Assembly: GCF_000787715.1 (NCBI RefSeq)
Contig: NZ_BBPI01000079.1
Coordinates: forward strand, 1 to 35,104
DNA: 35,104 nt
Direction of reading: 5' to 3'
DNA from: Sphingomonas parapaucimobilis NBRC 15100
GTDB lineage: Bacteria > Pseudomonadota > Alphaproteobacteria > Sphingomonadales > Sphingomonadaceae
Part shown: positions 26,301-32,686 of the stretch, piece by piece
How positions within the stretch are numbered: position 1 is the first letter of the stretch
Layout: every line of letters starts with the position of its first letter
Notes under the pieces: model-generated
The model's database searches: none
What the model was told of the DNA's origin: nothing
What the model saw: only the letters and a program-made list of their open reading frames with translations
Position numbers and translations under genes: made by a program

Positions 26301-26404
26301 GCCGTCGGAGGCAGGGTCTGGGCCGCGACCGGGGTCGCGAGGAGAGTGAGCAACGCGACGGCGCTGACGTCGCGCAGCGCGCGCGAACGGATATTCCGGG
26401 ACAT
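23351..26404 (-). CDS. TonB-dependent outer-membrane receptor (substrate unknown)
   Basis: A 1017-residue outer-membrane transporter. Signal peptide 1-28 (cut after PVAA), a Pro/Ala/Thr-rich stretch, a TonB box QDVVVTGSRI (59-68), then a plug domain with VGQVLSEIPAFG, RTLVLVNGRRFV, DLNNIPTSLVERVETVAIGGAPIYGSDA split over about 96-196, and the AGTVNIILKRNF motif that ends the plug. The barrel carries repeated aromatic strands; the last residue is Phe (RFFRVAATARF), the normal signal for the BAM complex. This architecture is typical of the large sphingomonad and caulobacter receptors for peptides, oligosaccharides or other organic substrates, not of siderophore receptors. No neighbouring hydrolase or regulator reveals the substrate. 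Single-gene unit with its own terminator. Confidence 0.93.
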   Translation of the reverse strand: MSRNIRSRALRDVSAVALLTLLATPVAAQTLPPTAPENATAPDSTAQTAPADQSAASGQDVVVTGSRIARPEFETLQPTQVVGAAQIANRGYTNVGQVLSEIPAFGPPGNSGVGAQSSFGPAQTFVDFFGLGTQRTLVLVNGRRFVSSNTASIFGPVSAGTQVDLNNIPTSLVERVETVAIGGAPIYGSDAIAGTVNIILKRNFEGLQLQAQAGVSQKGDAPDQRLSLLAGKNFADGRGNITISGEYNRVTGLTAADRDITAAGYFFGTPATAGAFQRVLYPNQRYSAFTIGGVPFSADDFLASRSGIRNAAGQLLQFGANGTLTPLDLGTPMRQGYISSGGNGYNLPLQSNLLTTSERYIASAQASYQFSDRIRFFGEAWYVRSKGTNLIDQPNYNTALFDDAGRPDGNLLLSLDNPYLSATDRATIAANLPAGQNQFYVGRALADLTTGRAEATVETYRFVGGFDGTVPLLGRDFKWEASAVYGKSITNGRNFELIQQNFANAIDAVRDASGNITCRPGVVNATIPSIGGGACAPLNIFGIGQASQAARDYIFTVATPRSANEQLVFNANINGPVFQLFGNDVSLSLGYEHREEKTQFDPGAYYYGEPQADGSRVQYGRIIPIDPIRGKFHTNEVFGEVVVPFVSSKNELSWLKTLEFDGAARYVDNSLSGGDVTWTAGGRVGFFQGLTFRGNFTRSIRSPAITEVFNPTSRAFNSGLDPCDARYVGNGPNPATRRANCVAAGINPATFDSNFSNFTIPVTVAGNPDLRNEKANSWTVGAIAQPRFIPGLSVAVDWVNIKLNDAIRSLDGTDILNACYDSSNYPNQFCGLFTRGADGQLTTIRQGYYNAASYEMAGLQSTIAYRLPLSRVGLENAGTVGLSVNYFYRDKLQTQVGVGDINHDAGEIGYPRHSGTANLTYEGDTFNILFQGQYTGKVKFNLDEAPNARNISGLTDWVVFNTTVGVKVNDQFNLRFIVDNVFNATAPFPATAVAGGTQPYFSGLIGRFFRVAATARF

Positions 26405-26734
26405 GATACGCTTTCCCCAATTTATCTACTTGTATTCATGGGGCTATTCCCGAGCATGTCAGGACGTCAACAAAAGCGTCATGTTTGCTGACATTTATGA
26501 AGCGACGCGACTTTTATGCAACAGCGTCGGTTGATGGGCGATAAATCTGTCACATATGCAAACAGGGCGAACGACACAGGCGTGCCTTCGCCGCAACGGG
26601 GGTTGCGAGATGCCAGAACCCGCGGAATTTGCGCGGGTTCCTCAATAAGCTGTCATAATTTGGAGACGCGTTATCTCGCGAATCGGGGAAGGCGGGGACC
26701 CGGCGCATCACGGCCGAGTCCCCGGCTGGGTTGC
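26405..26734. other. Intergenic region upstream of the receptor with hairpins
   Basis: 330 bases without a supported gene. They are clearly less GC-rich near 26405-26570 than the surroundings. On the minus strand TTGACG (26465-26470) is a possible -35 for the receptor, but the matching -10 (about 26442-26447, ATAGCC) is weak. Two hairpins lie at 26592-26607 (6 bp, GGGG loop) and 26616-26640 (9 bp, GAATTTG loop). The remainder is the leader of the receptor gene and the 3' end of engB. Confidence 0.5.
26694..26723 (-). terminator. Stem-loop after engB
   Basis: Eleven-base arms (26694-26704 with 26713-26723, one mismatch) and an 8-base loop are 12 bases past the engB stop on the minus strand. 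No T-run follows, so it marks the operon end but may not terminate on its own. Confidence 0.5.
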
Positions 26735-27409
26735 TCAGCCAATGGCTTCCAGCACGGCCGCACGCAGTTCGGGAATCCCCATGCCGCCCTCGCTCGACGT
26801 GGCGAGAATATCGGGGTGCGCGGCGGCGCGCTTGCGCGCCTCGACCTCGGTGCGGGCGATGACATCGGCGAGTTCGGTCGCCTTCACCTTGTCCGCCTTG
26901 GTCAGGACGATGCGGTAGCTGACCGCCGCACGGTCGAGCATCTCCAGGATCTCGCGATCCACCTCCTTGATGCCGTGACGCGAGTCGATCAGCACCAGCG
27001 CGCGCTTCAGCGCCTGCCGTCCGCGCAGGAAGTCGTTCACCAGGAAGCGCCACTGCTTCACCATGTCCTTGGGCGCCTTGGCGAAGCCATAGCCCGGCAT
27101 GTCAACGAGGCGCAGCAGGGGGGGCGTGCCGACGTCGAAGAAGTTCAGCTCCTGCGTCCGGCCCGGCGTGTTCGAGGTGCGCGCCAGCCCGTTGCGGTTG
27201 GTCAGCGCGTTGAGCAGCGACGACTTGCCGACGTTCGACCGCCCGGCGACCGCGACTTCCGGCACCACGGGATCGGGCAGGAATTTCAGCGCGGGCGCGG
27301 ACTTCAGAAAGGTGACCGGACCGGCGAACAGCTTGCGCGCCGACTCGACCAGTTCCTCCGAGAAACCTTCCGGCTTCTCGGTGGGGGCAGGGGTGGGAAG
27401 CTCGCTCAC
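26735..27409 (-). CDS. engB: Ribosome biogenesis GTP-binding protein EngB
   Basis: TRAFAC-class GTPase (YihA/YsxC) for 50S subunit assembly. The 224-residue protein has G1 GRSNVGKSS (56-64), the G2 threonine in [12 protein letters not shown] (80-91), G3 DMPGYG (103-108) and G4 TKAD (170-173), with the G5 ATSSE near the end. The start is a GTG at 27409 overlapping the yidC stop as GTGA. This is the last gene of the rpmH-rnpA-yidD-yidC-engB unit, a conserved order in alphaproteobacteria. Confidence 0.96.
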   Translation of the reverse strand: MSELPTPAPTEKPEGFSEELVESARKLFAGPVTFLKSAPALKFLPDPVVPEVAVAGRSNVGKSSLLNALTNRNGLARTSNTPGRTQELNFFDVGTPPLLRLVDMPGYGFAKAPKDMVKQWRFLVNDFLRGRQALKRALVLIDSRHGIKEVDREILEMLDRAAVSYRIVLTKADKVKATELADVIARTEVEARKRAAAHPDILATSSEGGMGIPELRAAVLEAIG

Positions 27410-29106
27410 TTCTTGACGACCGGCTGCTTCAGGCCCGGATGGCGGGCATAGAGCAGGCGCTGCTGGAGGATCGAGATGCAGTTGGTCGTGATCCAGTAGA
27501 CCTGAAGGCCGACCGCGAACGGGGCCATCACGAACATCAGCACCCAGGGCAGGATCGCGAAGACCTGCTTCTGCGCGTCGTCCATCGGCTGCGGGTTCAT
27601 CTTGAACTGGAAGTACATCGAGATGCCCAGCAGGATCGGCACGACGCCGATCGCGATGAAGTGCGGCGGCACGAAGGGCAGCAGGCCGAACAGGTTAACC
27701 GGGGTCAGCGGATCGGGCGCGGACAGATCCTTGATCCACAGCACGAAATGCTGGTGACGCATTTCGATCGTCAGCATCAGCACCTTGTAGAGCGAATAGA
27801 AGATCGGAATCTGGATCAGCGTCGGCAGACAGCCCGCCAGCGGATTGACCTTCTCCTGCTTGTAGAGGGCCATGACCTCCTGCTGCATCCGGACCTTGTC
27901 GTCCTTGTATCGTTCTTGCAGCGCCTTCATCTTGGGCTGCACCGCGCGCATCGCCGCCATCGAGGCGAACTGGCGCTGGGCAATCGGGAACATCAGCGCG
28001 CGGATCGTGACGGTCAGTAGGATGATCGCGACGCCGAAATTGCCGACGAGTTTGAACAGCCAGTCGAGATAATAGAAGATCGGCTTTTCGATGACGCGCA
28101 GATAACCCCAGTCCAGCGCGTAATCGAGCTTTGTCGCGCCTTCCTTGTCGGTATAGCGGTCGAGCAGCGCGACTTCCTTGGCACCCGCGAAGAAGCGCGT
28201 GGTCTGGGTGATCTGCTTGCCCGGCGCCAGCGTCTGCGGCTGGAGCGTATAATCGGCCTGATAGGTCTGGCCCGCGCCTGCACGGAACTGGCCGTCGAAC
28301 GCCTTGGCCTGATCGGGGATCAGCGTCGCCAGCCAATATTTGTCGGTGAAGCCCAGCCAGCCGCCGGTGGTGGTGAAGCGGGTCGGGGCCTTGTCCAGGT
28401 CCTTCCAGTTCGGGCCGTAATTGGCCGAGCCGTTGTTGACCGACATCGGGCCGACATGGATCGTCCAGGTGTCGGGATCGGCCGAGATGCCGCGGTTCAC
28501 ATAACCATAGGCCGCGACCGGCACCGCCGCGTTGCCGCCGTTCGCCACCGTCTGCTGGACGGTGAACATGTAATCCTTGTCGACCGACAGGACGATACGG
28601 AACTGCTGGCCGGTGGCATTGGCGGCGGTCAGCGTGACCGGCTGGCCGGGGCGCAGCACGGGCGCGCTGGCGGTCCAGACGGTATCGGCGGCGGGCGGGT
28701 TCAGCCCGTCGGTGCGCCAGCCGAAGCCCGCGAAATAGGCACCCTCGGCACCCGCCGGCGACAACAGGCGGATCGGCGGGGAGTTCTTGTCAACCGTCTG
28801 CTTATAGTCGAGCAGGACGAGGTCATCGATCCGAGCGCCCTTCAGGTTAATCGAACCCTTCAGGCGCGGCGTGTCGATCGCCACGCGCGGGGTTTCGGCC
28901 AGCACGACCTTGCGGTCGCGAATCGCGGTCGGCGTCGTGGCGGTCGGGTTGGCCGTGCTGTTGGTCACCGGCACCTGCTTGCCGTCGACGATCTTGGTCG
29001 CGGGCGGATTGCTCGGGAAGAACTTGCTCTGGATGAGCGGCCATCCGAACAGGATCAGCGCCGCGATCACCGCGAACACGACGAAATTCTTGCGGTCTTG
29101 GTTCAC
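27406..29106 (-). CDS. yidC: Membrane protein insertase YidC
   Basis: Inserts and folds inner-membrane proteins, alone or with SecYEG. The 566-residue protein has an N-terminal helix (7-24) with the following polar linker, the large periplasmic domain (about 50-340) of gram-negative YidC, and the C-terminal insertase region with about five helices. The conserved groove arginine is in [15 protein letters not shown]; the coiled cytoplasmic hairpin [19 protein letters not shown] follows, then [20 protein letters not shown]. The tail LKQPVVKK is short. It starts 18 bases after yidD and overlaps engB. Confidence 0.98.
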   Translation of the reverse strand: MNQDRKNFVVFAVIAALILFGWPLIQSKFFPSNPPATKIVDGKQVPVTNSTANPTATTPTAIRDRKVVLAETPRVAIDTPRLKGSINLKGARIDDLVLLDYKQTVDKNSPPIRLLSPAGAEGAYFAGFGWRTDGLNPPAADTVWTASAPVLRPGQPVTLTAANATGQQFRIVLSVDKDYMFTVQQTVANGGNAAVPVAAYGYVNRGISADPDTWTIHVGPMSVNNGSANYGPNWKDLDKAPTRFTTTGGWLGFTDKYWLATLIPDQAKAFDGQFRAGAGQTYQADYTLQPQTLAPGKQITQTTRFFAGAKEVALLDRYTDKEGATKLDYALDWGYLRVIEKPIFYYLDWLFKLVGNFGVAIILLTVTIRALMFPIAQRQFASMAAMRAVQPKMKALQERYKDDKVRMQQEVMALYKQEKVNPLAGCLPTLIQIPIFYSLYKVLMLTIEMRHQHFVLWIKDLSAPDPLTPVNLFGLLPFVPPHFIAIGVVPILLGISMYFQFKMNPQPMDDAQKQVFAILPWVLMFVMAPFAVGLQVYWITTNCISILQQRLLYARHPGLKQPVVKK

Positions 29107-29124
29107 GTGGAAACCCCGTTAGTG

Positions 29125-29343
29125 TCAGGGGACCGGGTCGGGTCCGTGCCCGCCCCAGGGATGGCACCGCGCAATGCGCTTGAGCGCCAACCAGCCCCCT
29201 TTGACCGCGCCATAGCGGCCAATGGCCTGTATTGCATAGGCCGAACAGGAGGGTTGATAGCGACAAGTGGGCGGCAGGATCAGCGAGGGGCCGAGTTGCC
29301 AGCCCCGCGCGATCAGGATCAAGGCCCGCGCGAACAGGGTCAC
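29125..29343 (-). CDS. yidD: Membrane protein insertion efficiency factor YidD
   Basis: A 72-residue amphipathic peripheral membrane protein thought to assist YidC-dependent insertion. The family block [19 protein letters not shown] (27-45) and [18 protein letters not shown] at the C-terminus (55-72) are complete, including three conserved cysteines. The GTG start at 29343 overlaps the rnpA stop as GTGA, and the N-terminus [17 protein letters not shown] is the usual membrane-associating helix. Confidence 0.95.
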   Translation of the reverse strand: MTLFARALILIARGWQLGPSLILPPTCRYQPSCSAYAIQAIGRYGAVKGGWLALKRIARCHPWGGHGPDPVP

Positions 29344-29786
29344 GCGGGCTCTTGGGTCGGCGATGCGGGCTGGCGATGCGCGCCGCCACGGGGGCTGCGC
29401 CCCTTGCCACGGCCATGATGCACGCGCGGTTCGCGGGGCTTGTCATGGCTGCCGGTATCGGGAGCGGCGGCGCGAGACAGCGCCTTGGTCAGCTCGGCGG
29501 TGAGCGCGGCATAGTCGCGCTCAATCCCCCCTTGCCGTCCGATCAGGACGTGGTCGGCGCCCGCTATGCCCTTTTCCGGCAACAGATCACGCGCGAGCGC
29601 CCGCAACCGGCGTTTCATCCGGTTGCGAACGACCGCGTTTCCGATCTTCTTGGTGACGGTGAAGCCGACGCGAATCGCCGCGTCACCGTCATCCCGCGGG
29701 CGAACCTGCAGCACGAAGCCGGGCATCGCCACGCGTCGCCCGCCATTGGCCGCGAGGAAATCGCGGCGGCGGGTCAGCGTCGTGAT
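29340..29786 (-). CDS. rnpA: Ribonuclease P protein component (start unresolved)
   Basis: Protein subunit that helps RNase P RNA cut tRNA 5' leaders. The conserved frame begins [13 protein letters not shown] and continues with [32 protein letters not shown] (the RNR signature) and DHVLIGR. Between the rpmH end and this block there is no ATG, GTG or TTG in frame. Candidates are ATC at 29786, CTG at 29777, or ATG at 29927, which lies seven bases before the rpmH start and would give a 195-residue form enclosing all of rpmH in another frame. A GTG further in would remove the N-terminal helix. I give the ATC coordinate as the minimal full-domain form. After about residue 110 a 40-residue basic Gly/Arg/His tail extends beyond the usual end. 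Confidence 0.85.
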   Translation of the reverse strand: MTTLTRRRDFLAANGGRRVAMPGFVLQVRPRDDGDAAIRVGFTVTKKIGNAVVRNRMKRRLRALARDLLPEKGIAGADHVLIGRQGGIERDYAALTAELTKALSRAAAPDTGSHDKPREPRVHHGRGKGRSPRGGAHRQPASPTQEPA

Positions 29787-29920
29787 TACGCCGACAGCTT
29801 CTTGCGGCCGCGTGCACGACGCGCGCGGATCACGGCACGGCCGCCCGGCGTGGCCATCCGCGAACGGAAGCCGTGACGGCGAGCGCGCACCAGATTGCTC
29901 GGCTGAAAGGTACGCTTCAT
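29786..29920 (-). CDS. rpmH: 50S ribosomal protein L34
   Basis: A 44-residue, highly basic 50S protein: [20 protein letters not shown], then [24 protein letters not shown]; every hallmark of L34 is present and the length is normal. AAGGA is seven bases upstream of its ATG, ideal spacing. It is the promoter-proximal gene of the cluster; its TAA stop overlaps the first plausible rnpA codon by one base. Confidence 0.97.
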   Translation of the reverse strand: MKRTFQPSNLVRARRHGFRSRMATPGGRAVIRARRARGRKKLSA

Positions 29921-29944
29921 CGTTCATTCCTTGGATACGTCTGA

Positions 29945-29971
29945 ATAAAAACGGCCGCCACGAGGACGGCC
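29945..29971 (-). terminator. Terminator-like hairpin in the rpmH leader
   Basis: On the minus strand GGCCG-T-CC pairs with GGCGGCC (seven pairs, one bulged T, TCGT loop; 29953-29971) and is followed by GTTTTTATT. It ends 13 bases upstream of the rpmH ribosome binding site. It could end an upstream minus-strand transcript, attenuate the operon, or stabilise the 5' end. A second hairpin (29983-29988 with 29994-29999) lies just before it. Confidence 0.6.
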
Positions 29972-29983
29972 TTGGTGGCAAGC

Positions 29984-30012
29984 CGCTTACGCAAAGCGGG
30001 CTTTCAAGTCAA
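29984..30012 (-). promoter_or_regulatory. Possible promoter of the rpmH operon
   Basis: TTGACT (30007-30012 on the minus strand) followed after 17 bases by TAAGCG gives a good -35 and a weak -10. Transcription would begin about 55 bases before the rpmH start and the leader would open with the hairpin at 29953-29971. The -10 is poor, so this is tentative. Confidence 0.3.
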
Positions 30013-30116
30013 TCCGCTGTACGCACTCCTACGTACCCGTCTGCCCCTTGCGGTCGGGCGGCATCCTTTGCAGGAAGCATAAGCGGGCAGGGGAGCGCCC
30101 GTACAGGGGGATTTGC

Positions 30117-31631
30117 ATGGCGACGATCGTCTCGACAGTGGCCTATCTGGGGCTGGAGGCGCGTGCCGTCGAGGTGCAGGTCCAGTTGATCGCCGGTCTG
30201 CCCGCCTTCAATCTGGTCGGGCTGGCCGACAAGGCGGTGGGGGAGAGCCGGGAACGGGTGCGCGCCGCCATCGCCGCCATGGGCCTGGCCCTGCCGCCCA
30301 AGCGGATCGCGGTGAACCTGTCGCCCGCCGACCTGCCCAAGGAAGGATCGCATTTCGACCTTCCCATCGCGCTGGCGCTGCTGGCGGCGATGGGGGTGGT
30401 CGATGCCGAACTGCTCGCCGATCATGTCGTGGTCGGCGAACTCGCGCTGGACGGGCGGATCGGGCCTTCGCCCGGCGTGCTGCTGGCCGCGCTCCATGCC
30501 GGATCGCTCGACAAGGGCCTGATCTGTCCCGCCGCGCAAGGGGCGGAAGCGAGCTGGGCAGGCGGTGGCGCGGTGATCGCCGCACCCGACCTGCTCTCGC
30601 TGATCAACCATCTGAAGGGCCATTCCGTCCTGCCGACCGCCGAGGGCGGACTGGTGGAAGAGGGCGTGGCCGGTCCCGACCTGTCGCAGGTGAAGGGACA
30701 GGAAAATGCCCGCCGGGCGCTGGAGATCGCGGCGGCCGGAGGGCATAACCTGCTGATGAGTGGTCCTCCGGGGTCGGGCAAGTCGCTGATGGCCGCGTGC
30801 CTGCCCGGCATCCTGCCGCCGCTCGATGCCGCCGAGGCGCTGGAAGTCTCGATGGTCCATTCCGTTGCGGGAACGCTGGCGGGTGGACGGCTGACCCGGA
30901 CGCGGCCCTTCCGTGCGCCGCATCACTCCGCCTCGATGGCCGCGCTGACCGGCGGCGGGTTGAAGGCCCGGCCGGGCGAGATGAGTCTGGCGCATCTGGG
31001 CGTGTTGTTCCTCGACGAACTGCCCGAGTTCCAGCGTGCGGTGCTCGATTCGCTGCGCCAGCCGCTGGAAACCGGCACGGTCAGCATCGCGCGGGCCAAT
31101 GCGCATGTGACCTTTCCGGCACGCGTACAGCTGGTCGCGGCGATGAACCCGTGCCGCTGCGGCCATCTGGGCGACGCCGCGCTCGCCTGTGCCCGCGCGC
31201 CGCGCTGTGCGGCGGATTATCAGGCCAAGATTTCCGGGCCGCTGCTCGACCGGATCGATTTGTCGGTCGAGGTCCAGCCGGTTCGCGCGGTCGATCTCTT
31301 TTCATCCGCCGCCGCCGAATCATCGGCGACGGTCGGCGCGCGGGTGGCGGCGGCACGCGCGCGTCAAACCGAACGCTATCGCGATGCCGCCGTGACGGTG
31401 CGCACCAATGCCGAGGCCGACGGCCCATGGCTGGAACGCTTCGCCACGCCGGACGAGCCGGGCCGCGCCCTGCTGGTCGAGGCGGCCGAGCGAATGCGCC
31501 TGACCGCGCGCGGCTATACCCGCGTCCTGCGCGTCGCGCGGACCATCGCCGATCTGGCGGGCGCGGATCAGGTCGGGCGTATCCATGTCGCCGAAGCGCT
31601 CGGCTATCGTCAGCGGCCGCCGGTCAATTGA
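30117..31631 (+). CDS. comM: ComM/YifB family AAA+ ATPase (Mg chelatase-like)
   Basis: A hexameric helicase-like AAA+ protein; in Vibrio and Acinetobacter ComM promotes branch migration in natural transformation, and it is also widespread in species not known to be transformable. The 504-residue start at 30117 has AGGGGG seven bases upstream; an upstream in-frame start adds 23 unsupported residues. The N-terminal S5/Lon-like domain (1-190) is followed by Walker A GPPGSGKS (216-223), LFLDELPEF as Walker B, the zinc-type NPCRCGH(L) motif and the Mg_chelatase C domain with AERMRLTARGYTRVLRVARTIADL. Divergent from rpmH. Confidence 0.95.
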   Translation: MATIVSTVAYLGLEARAVEVQVQLIAGLPAFNLVGLADKAVGESRERVRAAIAAMGLALPPKRIAVNLSPADLPKEGSHFDLPIALALLAAMGVVDAELLADHVVVGELALDGRIGPSPGVLLAALHAGSLDKGLICPAAQGAEASWAGGGAVIAAPDLLSLINHLKGHSVLPTAEGGLVEEGVAGPDLSQVKGQENARRALEIAAAGGHNLLMSGPPGSGKSLMAACLPGILPPLDAAEALEVSMVHSVAGTLAGGRLTRTRPFRAPHHSASMAALTGGGLKARPGEMSLAHLGVLFLDELPEFQRAVLDSLRQPLETGTVSIARANAHVTFPARVQLVAAMNPCRCGHLGDAALACARAPRCAADYQAKISGPLLDRIDLSVEVQPVRAVDLFSSAAAESSATVGARVAAARARQTERYRDAAVTVRTNAEADGPWLERFATPDEPGRALLVEAAERMRLTARGYTRVLRVARTIADLAGADQVGRIHVAEALGYRQRPPVN

Positions 31632-31927
31632 TGGCGCGCAAGGCAATGCGCTGGATCACTCCGATCCTGTTGATGGTGTGTGGGCCGCCCCTGACATGGC
31701 TGGCCATCCTCTGGTCCGATCCCGTGGCGTCCGGCGTCCGCGGTCCGCCACTCTTCTATGGTCTGGCCGCGCTGGCGACCGTTCCCGGCCTCATCGGCCT
31801 GTCGATGCTGCCTCTGCGCACCCGCGCGAAGGCGCTGATCCTGCCGCTTTACCTGACCGCCCTCATCTTGGTCCTGCTCTATACTCTGGTGGTCTTCGTT
31901 TGCGTCGCCACCCACGATTGCCCCTGA
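31631..31927 (+). CDS. Small integral membrane protein, function unknown
   Basis: A 98-residue protein whose ATG overlaps the comM stop by one base (TGATG), so it is probably translated with comM. Three hydrophobic segments are clear: about 9-28, 39-60 and 68-93, separated by a polar loop containing DPVASGVRGPP and a basic turn LRTRAKA. The tail ends in HDCP. No family is recognised, and coupling to comM is the only hint. Confidence 0.7.
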   Translation: MARKAMRWITPILLMVCGPPLTWLAILWSDPVASGVRGPPLFYGLAALATVPGLIGLSMLPLRTRAKALILPLYLTALILVLLYTLVVFVCVATHDCP

Positions 31928-31984
31928 TCCCGGCAATCGGCGCTTGCGTACGCCGTCACCCTCGTCTAGCAGCGCGGCTTCGCT

Positions 31985-32069
31985 GCCCCTGTGGCGAAAT
32001 TGGTAGACGCATTCGACTCAAAATCGAACGCCGCAAGGCATGCTGGTTCGAGTCCGGCCAGGGGCACCA
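31985..32069 (+). tRNA. tRNA-Leu (anticodon CAA)
   Basis: An 85-base class II tRNA. The acceptor stem GCCCCTG pairs with CAGGGGC, the D-loop region carries TGGTAGACGC, the anticodon stem TTCGA/TCGAA encloses CTCAAAA with anticodon CAA at 32019-32021, a GCC-GCAA-GGC variable arm follows, and the T-arm contains GGTTCGAGTCC. Discriminator A and an encoded CCA (32067-32069) complete it. It reads UUG codons. Confidence 0.97.
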
Positions 32070-32686
32070 TCACTCAACCGTCAAAAACCTGCGTAAAACA
32101 GCGGTTTGACAGGACGGTCAACAGACAGCGCAGCTCGGTTCGATGGGGTGGAATGGTCCCACGACACCTTAATTTGCGTCATTCGCCTGCCAGACCTGGC
32201 GACGGGTTTATCGGCATGGCACGCATCCGAGCGTTCCCCGACACCGCGATTCTCGACCTTCACACTGGCACATGGTCCGGTCCCCCAACGGCGGCCTGCT
32301 GCGTCACCGAGCGCCTGCGGTCCGTCGCAGCGCACCGCCCATAGCCCGTGAGCGGCAGAGGGTAGACCGGGGCCGGCACAGGGATGGGGTATGCCCCCCA
32401 AGGACCACCAGAGCGCGTCTCCAATGCCCAGCGCGATGCCGTGCTGAACCCTGACTACCATCGCAGCATCGCGCATGGAGAAAGGCCTGCCGGCCCGGAT
32501 GGACCTTGCCCATGATGCTTTGAACGCACCGTATTTTGCCGTGACGGAGGCAAACCCATCTTTTCGGTACGGGGCAATGGCCAGACAAACCGGCCTCCAA
32601 AGCCTTTCTAACGATTGAATGTCCGGCTTTGTTTAGCTAACGGTTCGCAATATCATTTCGTCACCTGCTTCTGAACGGAGTCCTTC
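32070..32686. other. Gene-free region downstream of tRNA-Leu
   Basis: 617 bases hold no gene I can support. The longest frames (131 residues on the minus strand, 32081-32476; 98 residues, 32304-32600) lack a ribosome binding site and family motifs, and overlap each other. A 48-codon plus frame at 32476-32622 has no upstream Shine-Dalgarno sequence. Composition falls below the neighbours in 32530-32680. The 3' side of a tRNA gene is a common integration site, and this may be a decayed insertion, but no repeat of the tRNA 3' end is visible in the window. The final 40 bases hold the ribosome binding site of the next gene. Confidence 0.55.

Noticed and set aside
24506..26491. A 661-codon open frame on the plus strand opposite the TonB receptor
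   Set aside because: It lies antisense to a receptor with all family motifs, has biased composition (Arg, Glu, Gly, Val) typical of GC-rich reverse frames, and shows no domain or ribosome binding site.
29340..29981. RnpA beginning at the first Met of the longest frame (29981)
   Set aside because: The start would lie inside the leader hairpin region with no ribosome binding site; only 29927 or the internal non-standard codons remain plausible.
32059..32150. Attachment-site duplication of the tRNA-Leu 3' end
   Set aside because: Only the short word GGTTCGA recurs near 32137; too short, and no integrase gene is present.
32081..32476. A 131-codon minus-strand frame beside tRNA-Leu
   Set aside because: No ribosome binding site, no recognised motif and uneven composition; it runs to within 12 bases of the tRNA. 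Kept only as part of the unexplained gap.
32476..32622. A 48-codon plus-strand frame before the siderophore receptor
   Set aside because: No Shine-Dalgarno sequence and no hydrophobic or known pattern; length is within chance.
32630..32686. Fur-type iron box before the siderophore receptor
   Set aside because: No match to the 19-base palindrome; only short AT-rich words are present, and alphaproteobacteria often use other iron regulators.
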